64,000 bases of DNA from Aegilops tauschii subsp. strangulata (lineage: Eukaryota; Streptophyta; Magnoliopsida; Poales; Poaceae). Below are positions 10,681-22,639 of the stretch, piece after piece. The DNA lies in the NCBI RefSeq assembly GCF_002575655.3, contig NC_053040.3:223090628-223154627 (forward strand), given 5' to 3'. The notes under the pieces are model-generated. The model searched no databases, was not told where the DNA came from, and saw nothing but the letters and a program-made list of their open reading frames with translations. The translations under genes were made by a program, and so were the position numbers. Every line of letters begins with the position of its first letter. Within the stretch, counting starts at the first letter, position 1.

Positions 10681-13440
10681 TTGGTTGCATGCTTAGGTAA
10701 CATGCAAGAAATGGGAATGAATGTCACACACCCTGCCACCGTCACTCAGCCGCAAACATTGAGATACATGGTTTTTAAATTTTAGTAAATCCAAAACTTG
10801 TTTGAAATTCATGAAACTTGGCATGCTATCAAGGAGCGGCATCAATATGCCGTGGTAAATTTTTTGTCCCATTTGGGGCAGGTTTGGGTATAAGCTTCTC
10901 ACAAACCAGGGCTTCTCACAACAAGCGTGATGGTTTCAGTAGGGAACGTGCCACCTTTGGGGACGAAATGATATCCGTTTGCCTCTTATTCCTTTCAAAA
11001 AAATTCAAGTGTCAACATAGAACAACAGGAGTGTTGTGTTTAATTTTGGAATTTTTCGGGGTTCGTTTGGACATTTTTATACATTAACTGGGTTTCCCAG
11101 GCATTTTATGTGCATAATTCAAATTTGAACTACATGCTCATTCTCAAGTGCATATAAACTGGCTGAAAAATCAAATCTGTGTCCTTGGTTGCATGCTTAG
11201 GTCCCATGCAAGAAATGGGAATGAATGCCACACACCCTGCCACTATCACTCGGCCGCAAACATTGAGATACCTGGTTTTTAAATTTTAGTAAATCCAAAA
11301 CTCGTTTGAAATTCTTGAAACTTGGCATGCTATCATGGAGCGGCATCAACATGCCGTGGTAAATATTTTGTCCCATTTGGGGCAGGTTTGGGTATAAGCT
11401 TCTCACAAACAAGCGTGATGGTTTTGGTAGGGAACGTGCCACCTTTGGGGACGAAACGATATCCGTTGCCTCTTACTGCTTTCAAAAATTTTCGAGTGTC
11501 AACATAGAACAACATGAGTGTTGTGTTTAATTTTGGAATTTTTCGGGGTTCATTTGGACATTTTTATACATTAACTGGGTTTCCCAAGCATTTTATGTGC
11601 ATAATTCAAATTTGAACTACATGCACATTCTCCAGTGCATATAAACTGGTTGAAAAATCAAATCTGTGTCCTTGGTTGCATGCTTAGGTCCCATGCAAGA
11701 AATGGGAATGAATTTCAAACACCCTGCCACCGCCACTCGGCTGCAAACATTGAGATACCTGGTTTTTAAATTTTAGCAAATCCAAAACTCGTCTGAAATT
11801 CATGAAACTTGGCATGCTATCATGGAGCGGCATCAACATGCCGTGGTAAAAAAATTGTCCCATTTGGGGCAGGTTTGGGTACAAGCTTCTCACAAACCAG
11901 AGCTTCTCAGAACAAGCGTGATGGTTTCGGTAGGGAACGTGCCACCTCTGGGGACGAAACGATATCCATTGCCTCTTATTGCTTTCAAAAAATTTGGAGT
12001 GTCAACATAGAACAACAGAAGTGTTGTGTTCAATTTTGGATTTTTTCGGGGTTTGTTTGGACATTTTAATACATTAACTGGGTTTCCCAGACATTTTATG
12101 CGCATAATTCAAATTTAAACTACATGCACATTCTCCATTGAATATAAACATGTTGAAAAATCAAATATGTGTCCTTGGTTGCATGCTTAGGTCCCATGCA
12201 TGAAATGGGAATGAATTTCAAACACCCTGCCACCGTCACTCGGCGGCAAGCATTGAGATACCTGGTTTTTAAATTTTAGCAAATCCAAAACTCGTCTGAA
12301 ATTCATGAAACTTGGCATGCTATCATGGAGCGGCATCAACATGCCATGGTAAAAAAATTGTCCCATTTGGGGCAGGTTTGGGTACAAGCTTCTCACAAAC
12401 CAGAGCTTCTCAGAACAAGCGTGATGGTTTCGGTAGGGAACGTGCCACCTCTGGGGACGAAACGATATCCGTTGCCTCTTATTGCTTTCAAAAAATTTGG
12501 AGTGTCAACATAGAACAACAGAAGTGTTGTGTTCAATTTTGGATTTTTTCGGGGTTTGTTTGGACATTTTTATATATTAACTGGGTTTTCCAGGCTTTTA
12601 TGTGCATAATTCAAATTTGAAATACATGCACACTCTCAAGAGCATATAAACTGGTTGAAAAATCAAATATGTGTCCTTTGTTGCATGCTTAGGTCCCATG
12701 AAAGAAATGGGAATGAATTTCAAACACCCTGCCACCGTCACTCGGCGCAAACATTGAGATACCTGGCTTTTAAATTCTAGTAAATCCAAAAGTCGTCTGA
12801 AATTCATGAAACTTGGCATGCTATCATGGAGCAGCATCAACATGCCGTGGTAAAAAAATTGTCCCATTTGGGGCAGGTTTGGGTATAAGCTTCTCATAAA
12901 CATTAGCTTCTCACAACAAGCGTGGTGGTTTCGGTAGGGAACATGCCACCTTTGGGGACGAAATGATATCCGTTGCCTCTTATTGCTTTCAAAAATTTTC
13001 TGGTGTCAACATAGAACAACAGGAGTGTTGTGTTTACTTTTGGAATTTTTCAGGGTTCGTTTGGACATTTTTATACATTAACTGGGTTTACTAGGCATTT
13101 CATGTGCATAATTAAAATTTGAACTACATGCACAAGCTCCAGTGCATATAAATTGGTTGAAAAATCAAATTTGTGTCCTTCGGGGCATGCTTAGGTCCCA
13201 TGCAAAAAATGAGAATGAATTTCAAACACTAGGGCACTGTTGATTGCCGGTAAAATGTTGAGATACTTTTTTTTAATTCTAGTAAATCCAAAACTCGTCT
13301 GAAATTCATGAAACTTGGCATGCTATAATGGAATGGCACCCGACATGCTGTGGTATTTTTCGAGTCCATTTTGAGAGAAGGCGCACTCGAATAAAAGCCA
13401 ACAAAGGCATTTTGAAACAAATAGCTGCCACTGTAACATC
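10535..13440. repeat. Tandem array of about 500-bp units, more than five copies
   Basis: The landmark TTGGTTGCATGCTTAGG (or a close variant) occurs at 10681, 11185, 11672, 12175, 12678 and 13179, giving spacings of 504, 487, 503, 503 and 501 bp. Other shared landmarks are GGAGCGGCATCAACATGCC and GGGAACGTGCCACC. Each unit has the same short frames on both strands, which are by-products of the repeat. Units 3 and 4 look most alike, suggesting recent local duplication. A related sequence occurs reversed at 45550-45880. Confidence 0.93.
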
Positions 13441-14406
13441 TCAAACGTTTTGTATAATTTAAATTGTGTGCGTTCTGTTAACCATTCATGTGACGCCACA
13501 CTTCACTCTTTTAATGGCCAGGAGGTGCCGTGCGGACAGGTACTTGACTAAACGGAAGGCGTGCGAGCTGTACTCCAATGCGGAGGCTCACCGGGAAGCG
13601 TGCGAGCTGTACGCCGTGCAGGCTCATCGGGAAGCGAGCCCTTTGACTTCCATGGCCGCCCGCCTTGCTCGCATCCTCTACATTAATGGCGCCCAAGCCG
13701 CAGTTTAATATGGTTTTTAAATATAAAACACTCATCGCAAACGATAGCTTCCCCAGGAAGCCAAGAGAAAATGTGCCGAGCAGGATTTCTGCAGCTCTTG
13801 ATCGCAAATGTTTTTAGATAGAACACCCGTATGCAAAGTGAGAGCTATGGTCTTCCCCCTTAAGTCGAGGGAATATCCGCAGCACAGGATTTGTGCATCC
13901 CTTCAACGCAAACGGTTGTTTTGGATGACCCGTGTGCAACCACGTACAAACAATTTGGTAAGATTTGCATCTGTCATATTGGGTATGTTGCCGTCTGTCA
14001 AACTGGAAAGATTTACATTTGTTGATCTAGTAACGTTGCCATTTGTCAATCCTTGTAACACTGCGATTTGTCAAAATATGCAGCTAGAAATCACTAGCAC
14101 TATCTAATTTTTGCAACTAAAATTCAGTAATTAAGCATAGACTTCATTCATAGATTAAGCAGTCGTTCTTAATTTATACAAATAGTTCAACTTGACAGTT
14201 GAACCGACCAAACTTTTCCCCAATTGTTGACAACTACGTACTGAAATAGCTAGTTCAACTATATATACTAGCTAATTTTAAGTACGTTGTACAGTTCGAC
14301 CACACATCTATAGTCGGATGAACTGAACAAAATAGCCCCTAAATACTACTACTACCACAGAGGGGCTTTGTGCTATTTCCGACAGCCTCTCCTCTGCCGA
14401 GCGCGC
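13441..14406. other. CACTA interior: subterminal-type motifs and a small repeat-coded frame
   Basis: CATCGCAAACG, TGATCGCAAATG and AACGCAAACGG motifs (13730-13915) repeat those of the element ends, suggesting a nested or decayed CACTA end. At 13512-13705 (+) a short frame contains an internal duplication, KACELYSNAEAHREACELY then AVQAHREA. From 13960 a GCCATTTGTCAAT-like motif recurs four times. The rest (14110-14400) is AT-rich with no gene. Confidence 0.5.
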
Positions 14407-15177
14407 TCAGTAAGAGGCAGAGGAGGAGGAGGAGCCTACCGACGAGCTGGAGAAATGCAATACGGTGCCTGGCGCTGCTGCACGTTCAGCGACGCTCGCC
14501 AGCTCGAACACCCACTGCCGCTCCAGACGATCCCTCTCGAAGCGGCCGGACTGCTCATAGGTCTCCTGATTCCTCGCCTCTGCGTCGGCGTGTGCTGCAG
14601 CCACGGCTGCGGTAAGGCTCTTTGCGTGCTCGACGAGGCGCTCCTCCTCCTCCCGCAGGAACTCGATGTAGCGCGCAAGGTCGCTAATGCACGTGCGGGC
14701 CTCCACCTCCGCCTCCCTCCTTCGGGCGGCGGTGGCGGAGCGGGTGACGATCCCGACGGTCGAAGGTGGGCTGGCGGCCACGGCGGCCGACGATGGGGTG
14801 GTGGCCATGACCACCACGTCCCGCCTTCGGGCCTCGGTGTCAGAGCGGGTGATGGCCATGGTGGCCGGCAGTGGGGTGGCGGCCACGATGGCCACCTCCC
14901 GCCTTTGGGCCGCGGCGGTGGAGCCGGAGATGGCCCTGGCTTTCGACGGTGGTGTGGCGGCAACGGCGGCCGGCAACAGCTGCCGACGGGCAGCGGCGGC
15001 GGAGCGTGTGGTGGGTGTTCCGCGCACACCCAACAGGGACGCCACGCGCACTACACTACGCCGGGGGCTGCGCCGCCGCTGCGGTGTAGCCTCCCAGCTA
15101 GAGCTGTCCTCTGATGAGGATGGACTGGCTGAGCGACGACGACGGACCAGTTCCATTGGCGATTGTGGGAGAAGCAC
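14407..15177 (-). CDS. Alanine/arginine-rich hypothetical protein with a coiled-coil stretch
   Basis: A 256-codon frame from Met at 15177. The N-terminal part is Ser/Arg-rich (RRRRSASPSSSEDSSSWEA). The middle is repetitive Ala/Thr/Arg (about residues 60-150), coded by a GC-rich repeat whose units contain GGGCGGCGGTGGCGGAGCGGG. A predicted coiled coil follows (about residues 165-230, containing ISDLARYIEFLREEEERLV), then a Ser-rich tail. No known domain is recognised. A small basic, coiled-coil protein would fit a CACTA DNA-binding accessory role, but that is inference. Confidence 0.4.
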   Translation of the reverse strand: MLLPQSPMELVRRRRSASPSSSEDSSSWEATPQRRRSPRRSVVRVASLLGVRGTPTTRSAAAARRQLLPAAVAATPPSKARAISGSTAAAQRREVAIVAATPLPATMAITRSDTEARRRDVVVMATTPSSAAVAASPPSTVGIVTRSATAARRREAEVEARTCISDLARYIEFLREEEERLVEHAKSLTAAVAAAHADAEARNQETYEQSGRFERDRLERQWVFELASVAERAAAPGTVLHFSSSSVGSSSSSASY

Positions 15178-15972
15178 ACGAGATAAGCTACAGGGAGGGA
15201 GGGGAAAATGCGACGTAGGACTCGCCGGCCGTGAGGGTTTTTATAGCAGGCCGGTAAGCATTAGGATTTTGGGGGTTTCACCGAGTCGGGTAGGAAGCTT
15301 GCGCGGGAACCTGCGAGGTTGCGCGGGAACGGGCTCACCGACGATTCATTGGCGCCACTCGGAGCCACCGTTTGGCCAAAATAATGCTCCCGCGCGCTGC
15401 GCAAGCTTGTGTTGTAAGCCATTTGCGGCAGCGGGGTGACAAGACGTGCGAGAGGAGAAGGACACGTACACATACGGTTAATACAAAAAAAGTTTGCGAT
15501 TTAATTACCTACTATACCCCTGTCCTGGTTTATAAGTAGGATTTAACTAATAAAATACAAATGCATGTTGCCAAAGATTATATCGTTGGAGTCGTATTTG
15601 AACATAGTTTCCAGCTATACAATTTTTGTAACATGCATCAACACTTTTTTGGTTAAATTTAAGGTTATATACCAGCAAGCGTTTGCCCGCAACACACACG
15701 GTTTATTCCATCACAAACAGCTCGGATGGATCAACTGTATGCCACGTATCGCACACGCAACTCTAATCTGATTCGTGCTTGTTGTCTTCGACATCGCTCG
15801 CACAATTCGTCTTATTTGCCACGTATCACTGTGCCGGCCTCTGCTCGCGTCCCTCGGCAAGCTTTGCTCGCTGTTAGGCGCCGTAGCACACTGTTCTTGC
15901 CGTTAGGCGCCGCGGCGCTCTGCTCGCGTCCGTTGGCGCGCTCTGCCCGCGTCCGTCGGCGCGCTCGGCTTG
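15178..15972. other. CACTA interior, host DNA of the Copia solo LTR
   Basis: Upstream of the alanine-rich frame, then AT-rich DNA, then subterminal-type motifs (CACACACGGTTTATT near 15695 and CGTATCGCACACGC near 15745). A GC-rich repeat follows, with GCTCTGCTCGCGTCCGTTGG units, ending in GCTTG (15968-15972), the left duplication of the LTR. Confidence 0.5.
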
Positions 15973-17482
15973 TGTGAGTGCATCTAGTGCCCCTTAGTGA
16001 TTTTGGTGTATTGAAGACTTATAGGTTAAGGGACTAATGCGTTTGTGAGTGTACACAGATCTATAAGTCTATGAGGAGTTTGATATTTACAGAGAAAGTC
16101 GACCCCTAAAAATGAAGTTCTTCGACTGAAGACTTTGGATTTCTGAAGACTTTCTGAAGACTTTGAAAGTGAAGAAATTGGCGTGACCTTGAAGACTTGG
16201 TATTCATTTGAGGAACATGAAGCGTGAAGACTTTTGTTTTCGTAGTTTCATTTTCTCTTTCTTGAGTCATAGGAAACACCGTACTGTTAAAGGGGTCGAG
16301 GAAATACTAAGGAAAAATTTCCATGTGATGCTCAACTCAAAATCCTACACCTACCAATCCCTTCGAGTGAAGCCATTGGAAATCTCATACAGTTCAGTCA
16401 TATTCTTCAGTGACAGAGACAAAGTTCTTCTGGTCTCTGAGGAATTTGTTCTGACTGAGGAGTTAGGAATTCGCCAGTGCGGATTGCCTACACAGTGAGG
16501 AACATGATAGCCCTGAGGAATTTGAACCTCAAATTTCCGACCGTTGCTGTGCTATGCGCCAGCTGTCCCAAAATATCTACCCACCTAACGGTCATATCGT
16601 TGAAGGGCATTTATGTCTTATCATGCGGGCTGCTCCCTAGGCTATAAATAGCCGCCCCCTACAACCACTAGCTGGTTGGCTGCTCCGAGAGAAACTGACA
16701 CTTGTCATTTGAGAGCATCCCATCCTCCGAGGACTTTGAGCGAAAATCATCAAGTGAGGAAAAACCCCAAACCCAAACACCTACAAACCCAAAGTGATTG
16801 AGCATCACTGAAGAGATTGATCCTGCGTGGATCCGACGCTTGTTACCTTTGAAGACTGTGCTTCTTCCAGACGGTTAGGCGTCATGGTCTAGAGCATCCA
16901 AGAGGAAATTGTGGATCGCCGAGTGACCGAGTTTGTGAAGGTTCAGAAGTCACCTGAAGACTTACCACGAGTGATTGGACGAGGTCTGTGTGACCTTAGT
17001 TCAAGGAGAATACGGTGAGGACTATGTGTCCGGGACTGGGTGTCCTCAAGTTTAAATACCTAGCCGCTCCAACCAGATGTACAACTGAGACAGATGTTGG
17101 AACTGGTCTACCAAATCATTGTCTTCACCAAGCCAACTGGTTCTATTTCCTCAACTCTTTCATTTCCTCATTCCTGTGTTGTGCAATTGTTCATATCTGT
17201 GTTTGAAGACTTTGACTGAAGACTTTCTCAATTTCCTCAGGTCAATTTCCTCAGTCTGTTTGTCTTCATCCTGTGTTATCCTCTGTTTACGCTTTCTGTA
17301 CTCTGTGCTTGTTTTCATTTCATCATGATGACTATGCTTGTGTTCTGCTATGCATACTTTTGAGTACTTATTCTGCTGCAAGTAGTTCTTCACTAAGGAA
17401 TTTCCTCACCCACAAATTCCTCAGTGAAGAATTTATAAAAATTGCCTATTCACCCCCCTCTAGTCGATATAACGCACTTTCA
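15973..17482 (+). mobile_element. Copia-type solo LTR with intact duplication
   Basis: Starts TGTGAGTGCATC and ends CGCACTTTCA, 1510 bp, flanked by GCTTG on both sides (15968-15972 and 17483-17487). A TATA-like GGCTATAAATAGCC lies at about 16640. No internal gene region is present, so it is a solo LTR left by recombination between two LTRs. The repeated GAAGACTTTG motif is a feature of the family. It inserted after the surrounding CACTA sequence was formed. Confidence 0.93.
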
Positions 17483-17517
17483 GCTTGTGGACAGTTTTTC
17501 CTTGCATGTTCAACTGC

Positions 17518-17542
17518 TATATATATATATATATATATATAT
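17518..17542. repeat. (TA)n microsatellite
   Basis: About 12 TA dinucleotides just downstream of the solo LTR. Confidence 0.9.
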
Positions 17543-17779
17543 GGTTGCTTGCCGTTGAGGCGACCGCGGAGCGCTCTGCTGCGTCCCTCCCCGCGCGCTC
17601 TGCCAGCGGTTGGGCATGCGCACGATTGCGTCGGGGCCCCCATATGCATGCGGTTGCGCCACGCGCATTGCCACGCGATGCAGTTATGTGCGGCACGATG
17701 GAGTTACGCGTTGCAAATTAGAACTACCATCAGGGCCTGCCGATATTCCTGGCCGCCCGGCTTCCCCTTTAATTCCCGC

Positions 17780-17795
17780 GGCCATTATAACCTTA
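17780..17795 (+). promoter_or_regulatory. Possible TATA box of the exonuclease-like pseudogene
   Basis: CCATTATAACC lies about 60 bp upstream of the ATG at 17846, in a GC-rich context typical of a grass promoter. Position and sequence are the only evidence. Confidence 0.35.
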
Positions 17796-17845
17796 GTCTC
17801 TTCAACCTTTCGATCGCGCCCCACAACACAACAAGCACACCCACG

Positions 17846-18479
17846 ATGACACATAGAGAGGGGATGTCCAGCGGTGCTCCAATGGAGTTCGGCGAGCATA
17901 GAGTGGAGACCCACACGAGGGAGACGGATCTCCGGTGGTGTACACCATCAACCCGACCGTGGTGGACAACTACATCAACAGCGTTGAGCAGCTGCTTGCT
18001 CGAGACAAGTACAAGGTGGTCGACATCGACCTCCAGTACACCACCGGCGTCCCGGCATAGATCAGAATGTTGCCGTTGCCCAGTTGTGCATGCGCCATCA
18101 TGTCCTCATCTACCACTACTGCATGGCCATAGAGCCTTGCGACCGTTTCAACAGGTTTGTCAACAACACCGACTACAAGTTCGTCATGGTGGAAACCACC
18201 GACGATGTAAACGCGCTCAGTGTTACGGGCTTGGCCTGCAAGAACCTTGTCGAAATCCGTGACGACTACAGGGTCTGGGGAAGCACGAAGAAGGACTCCC
18301 TGGTCGAACTCGCCTCAGGCATCATCGACCCCTACTACGAAAAGATAAAGCAGGATGCCCAGAGAACAAGTCCCCTATCCTGGCACAGGGCCTGGATGTG
18401 GCAACTGGATGAACCTCACCTCAGGTTCGTGGCCAAGAGCGTGTACACATGCTACGAGATGCACAGGCGGATTCGTTGA
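17846..18479 (+). pseudogene. 3'-5' exonuclease-like (RNase H fold) pseudogene
   Basis: The protein resembles the plant WRN-exonuclease/DnaQ-like proteins common in grasses. It starts at ATG 17846. After a frame change near 17935 it reads VVYTINPTVVDNYINSVEQ and KVVDIDLQYTTGV, the position of the first acidic exonuclease motif. A second frame change near 18058 follows, then NVAVAQLCMRHHVLIYHYC, a helical middle and CYEMHRRIR before the TGA at 18477-18479. The first motif reads D-I-D-L-Q rather than the usual D-x-E, so the catalytic set is altered even without the frame changes. It lies inside the CACTA element and is probably a captured host gene. One intact family member is about this length (210 residues). 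Confidence 0.65.
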
Positions 18480-18949
18480 CATGAGGAAGTGCCTCGTTAC
18501 CCAAATGGACGAGCCTAGATAGAGCCACAAGCAGAGCAAGCGTCACAAGAAGTAGATGATGATCAGATGATCGTTTATGCTAGTTAATCATGCATGTAAT
18601 ATATAGTTTACTTTATTGGTGTGTGGAAATGTCATGTGTTTAGTAGCCACCTATGTAATTATGCGTGTAATAGTTTATTTTGGTGTGTGCAAATGCCATG
18701 GTTGTAGTGGCCACCTATGTAAGTGGATGTTTAATTTGGTTATGCAAGCATGTCCTTATAAGTGTGTGTGTGTGTGTGTGTGTGTCTATATATATATATA
18801 CACACACAGCCGGTCTATTATCCTAATATTAGCAGAATAACTATTCTTTCCGCACTGCATGCTCAACGCAAGTGCACGTCATTGTTTGAACCACTGTGCT
18901 GCAGTACTTAGGCGAGTGAACTTCGCGTCGAAAAAAACTGCACGTTTGT
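18480..18949. other. 3' flank of the pseudogene with a palindromic microsatellite
   Basis: AT-rich 3' untranslated-like DNA. At 18772-18808 a (GT)n run passes through TATATATATA into (AC)n, making a palindrome able to fold on itself. Confidence 0.7.
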
Positions 18950-19655
18950 GTTTTTTTGGTACCCTTTTTGCTCTAGTTTTTAACCGTTTTTCGGTATGAG
19001 ACGTGTAATATACCGTTGAAAAGCTATGGATTAGGCACAACTTCACCATGTTAAACACTTTTCGAGATTCCTCACGGTTTAAGAGCAGTTTCGAAAATGG
19101 TGTGGCCCACGACGAGTGGCAGCGAGCATTTTTTGTGTTTTTTTAAAATGCTAATCGGAATGAATCAAATGATATACCATTGGAAAGATATTGTCGGGGC
19201 GCATCTTTTTCATATCTATTATTTATTCTAATTCGTTACGGTTCAAGAGCAGTTTCAAATTTACTAAATCGCGGAATTCTGTTTTTCAAATTTTCGGTAC
19301 TGTTTTCGCTCCAGTTTTTTAACCGTTTGTCGAAACGATGCGTGCGATACGCTGTTGAAAAGCTATGGACGAGGCGCAACTTTCATATGTGGTAATGTTT
19401 TCGAGATTTCTTATGGTTTAAAGTTAATTTTAGAAATCGTGCGGCGGACGACGAGTGGCAGCGGCGGTTTTTCGCTAAATTTTTCCGAACCGCGGGTCGA
19501 AATGATTCAAATCATACGCTGTTGGAAAGATATCGACGAGACGCAACTTTTTCATGTAGAACACTCTCTCTAATTCCTTACGGTTTAAGAGCGGTTTTGA
19601 TTTTACCGAAAAACGGACACTGTTTTTCGCGAGACCAAAATCGTCGTGTGTACTT
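18950..19655. repeat. Degenerate tandem repeats with TTTAACCGTTT and GAAAAGCTATGG
   Basis: Units of roughly 150-190 bp share CCAGTTTTTTAACCGTTT, GTTGAAAAGCTATGGA, CGAGGCGCAACTTT and ACGGTTTAAGAGC. They are visible at about 18965-19130, 19150-19300, 19310-19490 and 19500-19650. Degenerate; no gene. Confidence 0.75.
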
Positions 19656-20195
19656 CATCGGACAGAAGAACGCATTGCTTCAAACGGAAAACCGCACTGC
19701 AGCAGACAGTCAAGTGAACTTCATGATTTCTTTTTGTCGGACATAAACTTTCTCACACAAGTTTCTGTTGTCTTTTTTTTCAACTTCTTTTTCGAACAAG
19801 AGTGGACCACAACACTTCTGAAAGTGAACCGTAACACTACCCAAAGTGAACCTCATGAGTTCTTGTTGTCTTTTTTCCATACTTATTAATTTTTTACGCG
19901 CGTTGACCAATCGAGTGGACCTTTCATCGGACAGAAGAACGCACTGCTTCAAATAGAAAACCGCACTGCAGCAGGCAGTCAAGTGAACTTCATGATTTCT
20001 TTTTGTCGGACATAAACCTTCTCGCACAAGTTTTTGTTGTCTTTTTTTCAACTTTTTTTAACGAGAGTGGACCGCAACACTTCCGAATGTGAACCGCGAT
20101 ACTACCAAAAGTGAACCTCATGAGTTTCTGTTGTCTTTTTTTCATACTTATTAATTTTTACGTGCGTTGACCAAGCGAGTGGACCGCAGGGATTG
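19656..20195. repeat. Tandem duplication, 269-bp unit
   Basis: CATCGGACAGAAGAACGC begins at 19656 and again at 19925, 269 bp apart, and the units stay alignable to about 20195. Shared landmarks include CACTGCAGCAG, AAGTGAACTTCATG and GTGAACCTCATGAG. Confidence 0.9.
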
Positions 20196-20661
20196 AGCGA
20201 GTGAACTACATCTAATATAGAAGCGAGCTTCTTTTTGGAGATCTTTTTTGTTTTGTGTTTACCAAGCGGACAAGAAAGGAGTTTCTTTATGAATGACATA
20301 AGTGGTATCTAGGTAAAAAAATATCAATGCTATAAAAATGCAAATGTTAAAACTTTGTAGAGCACTGTTTTTGGTACTGCAAATTGTTCCTTATATCTGT
20401 TCTCATTAATGAATAACACTAGGAGTAGCATATATAGTAGCATGATAAAATCCACTCAAAAAATTAGCATCATAGGAATTGCAAGAAAAGGGAAACTTGA
20501 TTTTTAATGTTTTTGCACACACGCATAGATGACGAGGACCAACAATTACTTATAGAAGTTGTTCAGACTTCGGAATAATAAAAAGGCATCATATCATATA
20601 TATATATATATATATATAACATAATCAACATGTGTCTTGTTTGTTTCACCAGGGAGAGAAA
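20196..20661. other. AT-rich CACTA interior
   Basis: No coding signal seen. Contains a (TA)n run at about 20597-20618. Confidence 0.6.
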
Positions 20662-21270
20662 TTAGTCATCGGTCAGGTCTTGCTTGACATGTTTATTAAG
20701 CTGGCTGGATCTGCCGCCGCCGCTGCTGTTGCCACGCTTCCTGCTCTGCTCGCGCGACGTCTCCACCATCTCGTCCATCTTGGGAGTCAGGTACGCCCCG
20801 GGGTTTGCTCCCCGACTGCAGCTCCACCGCCGAGGCACGCTGCTGCGCATGCGAGCTCATGCCGGCCAGCAGGGCCACGCCCCCGTCGGCTGGTACTCCC
20901 GCCGGCCGCCCACGCGGGCGCTCAGGTCGCGCAGCTCCTCCTTGATTGCCTCACACGTGGGATCATCTCCCGCCATCCCCGGCGCCGACCGCTGCACGGC
21001 CTTCAGCCTGGAGTCCACCATCCGCGCCGCGTCAGCGTGTTGCCCGCCTTCAGCGGCATCCCGTGTGGCCGCTATGTCCCCTAGTGCACCGGCCACCCGT
21101 AGTGCAGTGCGCTTGTCCCCTGCTTCCCGCGAACAACAAGGAGTGGAGGAGAGAGCTGCAAGTGAGGTTCGTCGCTCATACGCCCGGCGAGCTGCACGAC
21201 ACGCCCGCTCGCACTGCATGCCATGCTCGCCCGCACTACACGCAGTGCTTGCTGAAAAGGGGTGACCCAT
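20662..21270 (-). pseudogene. Unidentified gene fragment with frame changes
   Basis: On the minus strand an Ala/Arg-rich frame from 21270 ends at 20857 (containing DDPTCEAIKEELRDLSARVG). Adjacent frames continue in the same direction to 20662 (MDEMVETSREQSRKRGNSSG and QLNKHVKQDLTDD). The continuity suggests one gene broken by two small indels. Lys, Arg, Glu and Gln richness suggests a helical, nucleic-acid-binding or coiled-coil protein. I do not recognise the family. Confidence 0.3.
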
Positions 21271-22639
21271 CGATTGCTAGGACGGTAGGGCCTGCAAACA
21301 CACACGCTGGCACCCGACAAGCTGAATGCCCTCTAGGGAGGGTGGAGAGGAGCAGGAAACAGGATGCATGCACGCAATAGTGAGGCACCCACAAAACTGC
21401 AGGAGATTGGCTACCTGTCAACAGCGCGCAAAACAGTTAAACACCTTGATCCCCAATACATGCAGAATTCACCACCACGAGAACCAAATTCAACAAGAAA
21501 GACGGACACGAGATGCAAGATGACCAAGAACCTACTCAATTTTGCAGAAGAAGGTGCTCGAGGGGGATGAAGGATCTCGCCAGAGGAAGGACGACAAGAC
21601 ACTAAACGACACACGCGTACGCCTACGAGCTGCATGTCATGCTTGCCCGGACTGCAAGCTGCTGTCGCCAGAACCTCAGCCCCAATGGACCTCCTTCTTA
21701 CTTGCCGGTCATGCTTCATGGCGGAGCAGGAGAGGATGGCAATACAGTGCACTTTAGGTCGGCATTACAGTACTCACCTGCAAAACACCCAAAGGGGTAG
21801 GAGCCCGTGCGTCACCCAAATTTGCCGTGGGAGGAGGCCAGCGGACTGCATCATCTATCTTTTCTACAAAAAAGAGTAAAATGAACCTCAAGAGCAGAGG
21901 ACTGCATTTGCACTTTTATTTTTTTAGAAGAACACAAAAAACGAAAATCTCATCGACGGGAACAACAAACTGCAGTGCATAGATTTTCCTCCAAAAATAA
22001 AAAAAGTGAACTGCAACAACCTCAAACAATGGTGTGGTTACTTGTTCATCAGTGGGGAGAAAGCTGGGGAGGCCGGTGCATCGGGGAAATCTCCAGGCCA
22101 GGAGGGCGGGCTGCAGCGGAGCCGATGGTGGACCTCATGGGGGTAGGTGAGGTGAGCCCTGGCCGGGCTAGAGATGAGGCCAGGACGAGGAGGAGGGGAG
22201 CGGCAGGCGAGCACCTTGGTGAACAGGGTCCTTGTCACCGGATCTCACTAGGAAATTGGGCGGGGCGGCACCGTACGGGGGGGGGGGGAGCCGAGCCAGG
22301 TTGAGATTGGTGGGAGAAGGCAAGTGGGGCTCCGCGGGAGGCCACGGTAACGGGGCGGCCACCGGGAGGCTAATGGTGAGGCCAAGGCTGCAGGCAGATC
22401 CGTCACCAAGACCCGTGCTCGAGGTGGGCTGCGTTGTGGTCATGGATGGGCCGTGGCACTAGCAGGGCGGCTCGACGTTGGCGCTACCATGGCCGTCCGG
22501 TGCGGCGGCGGGCCAAATCGGCGGAGAGGGTGGGAAGGGGGCAGATTTAGAAGGTTGAGCGCCACCGTCGAAACAATTGCCTTCGTCGGCCCTGATGCGT
22601 GAATATATATATATATACACACATACATCGCACAACACA
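21271..22639. other. CACTA interior without a convincing gene
   Basis: GC-rich from 22030 to 22600, with proline- or glycine-rich frames on both strands that look like compositional chance, and a run of nine G near 22278. A (TA)n tract lies near 22605. Nothing supported as a gene. Confidence 0.55.

Noticed and set aside
10693..12903. Repeated 60-100-codon frames (MRSLYPNLPQMGQ… type) on the minus strand
   Set aside because: They recur because the 500-bp unit recurs; each is short and lacks start context or a domain.
10535..13440. CRISPR-like array
   Set aside because: Units are 500 bp and tandem without unique spacers, and the window is plant nuclear DNA.
17273..18262. 329-codon plus-strand frame
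   Set aside because: It runs from the Copia solo LTR across its end into the exonuclease-like pseudogene, partly in the wrong frame; a chance fusion.
22168..22443. Pro/Leu-rich minus-strand frame
   Set aside because: Composition-driven; includes a poly-G tract and no recognisable motif.
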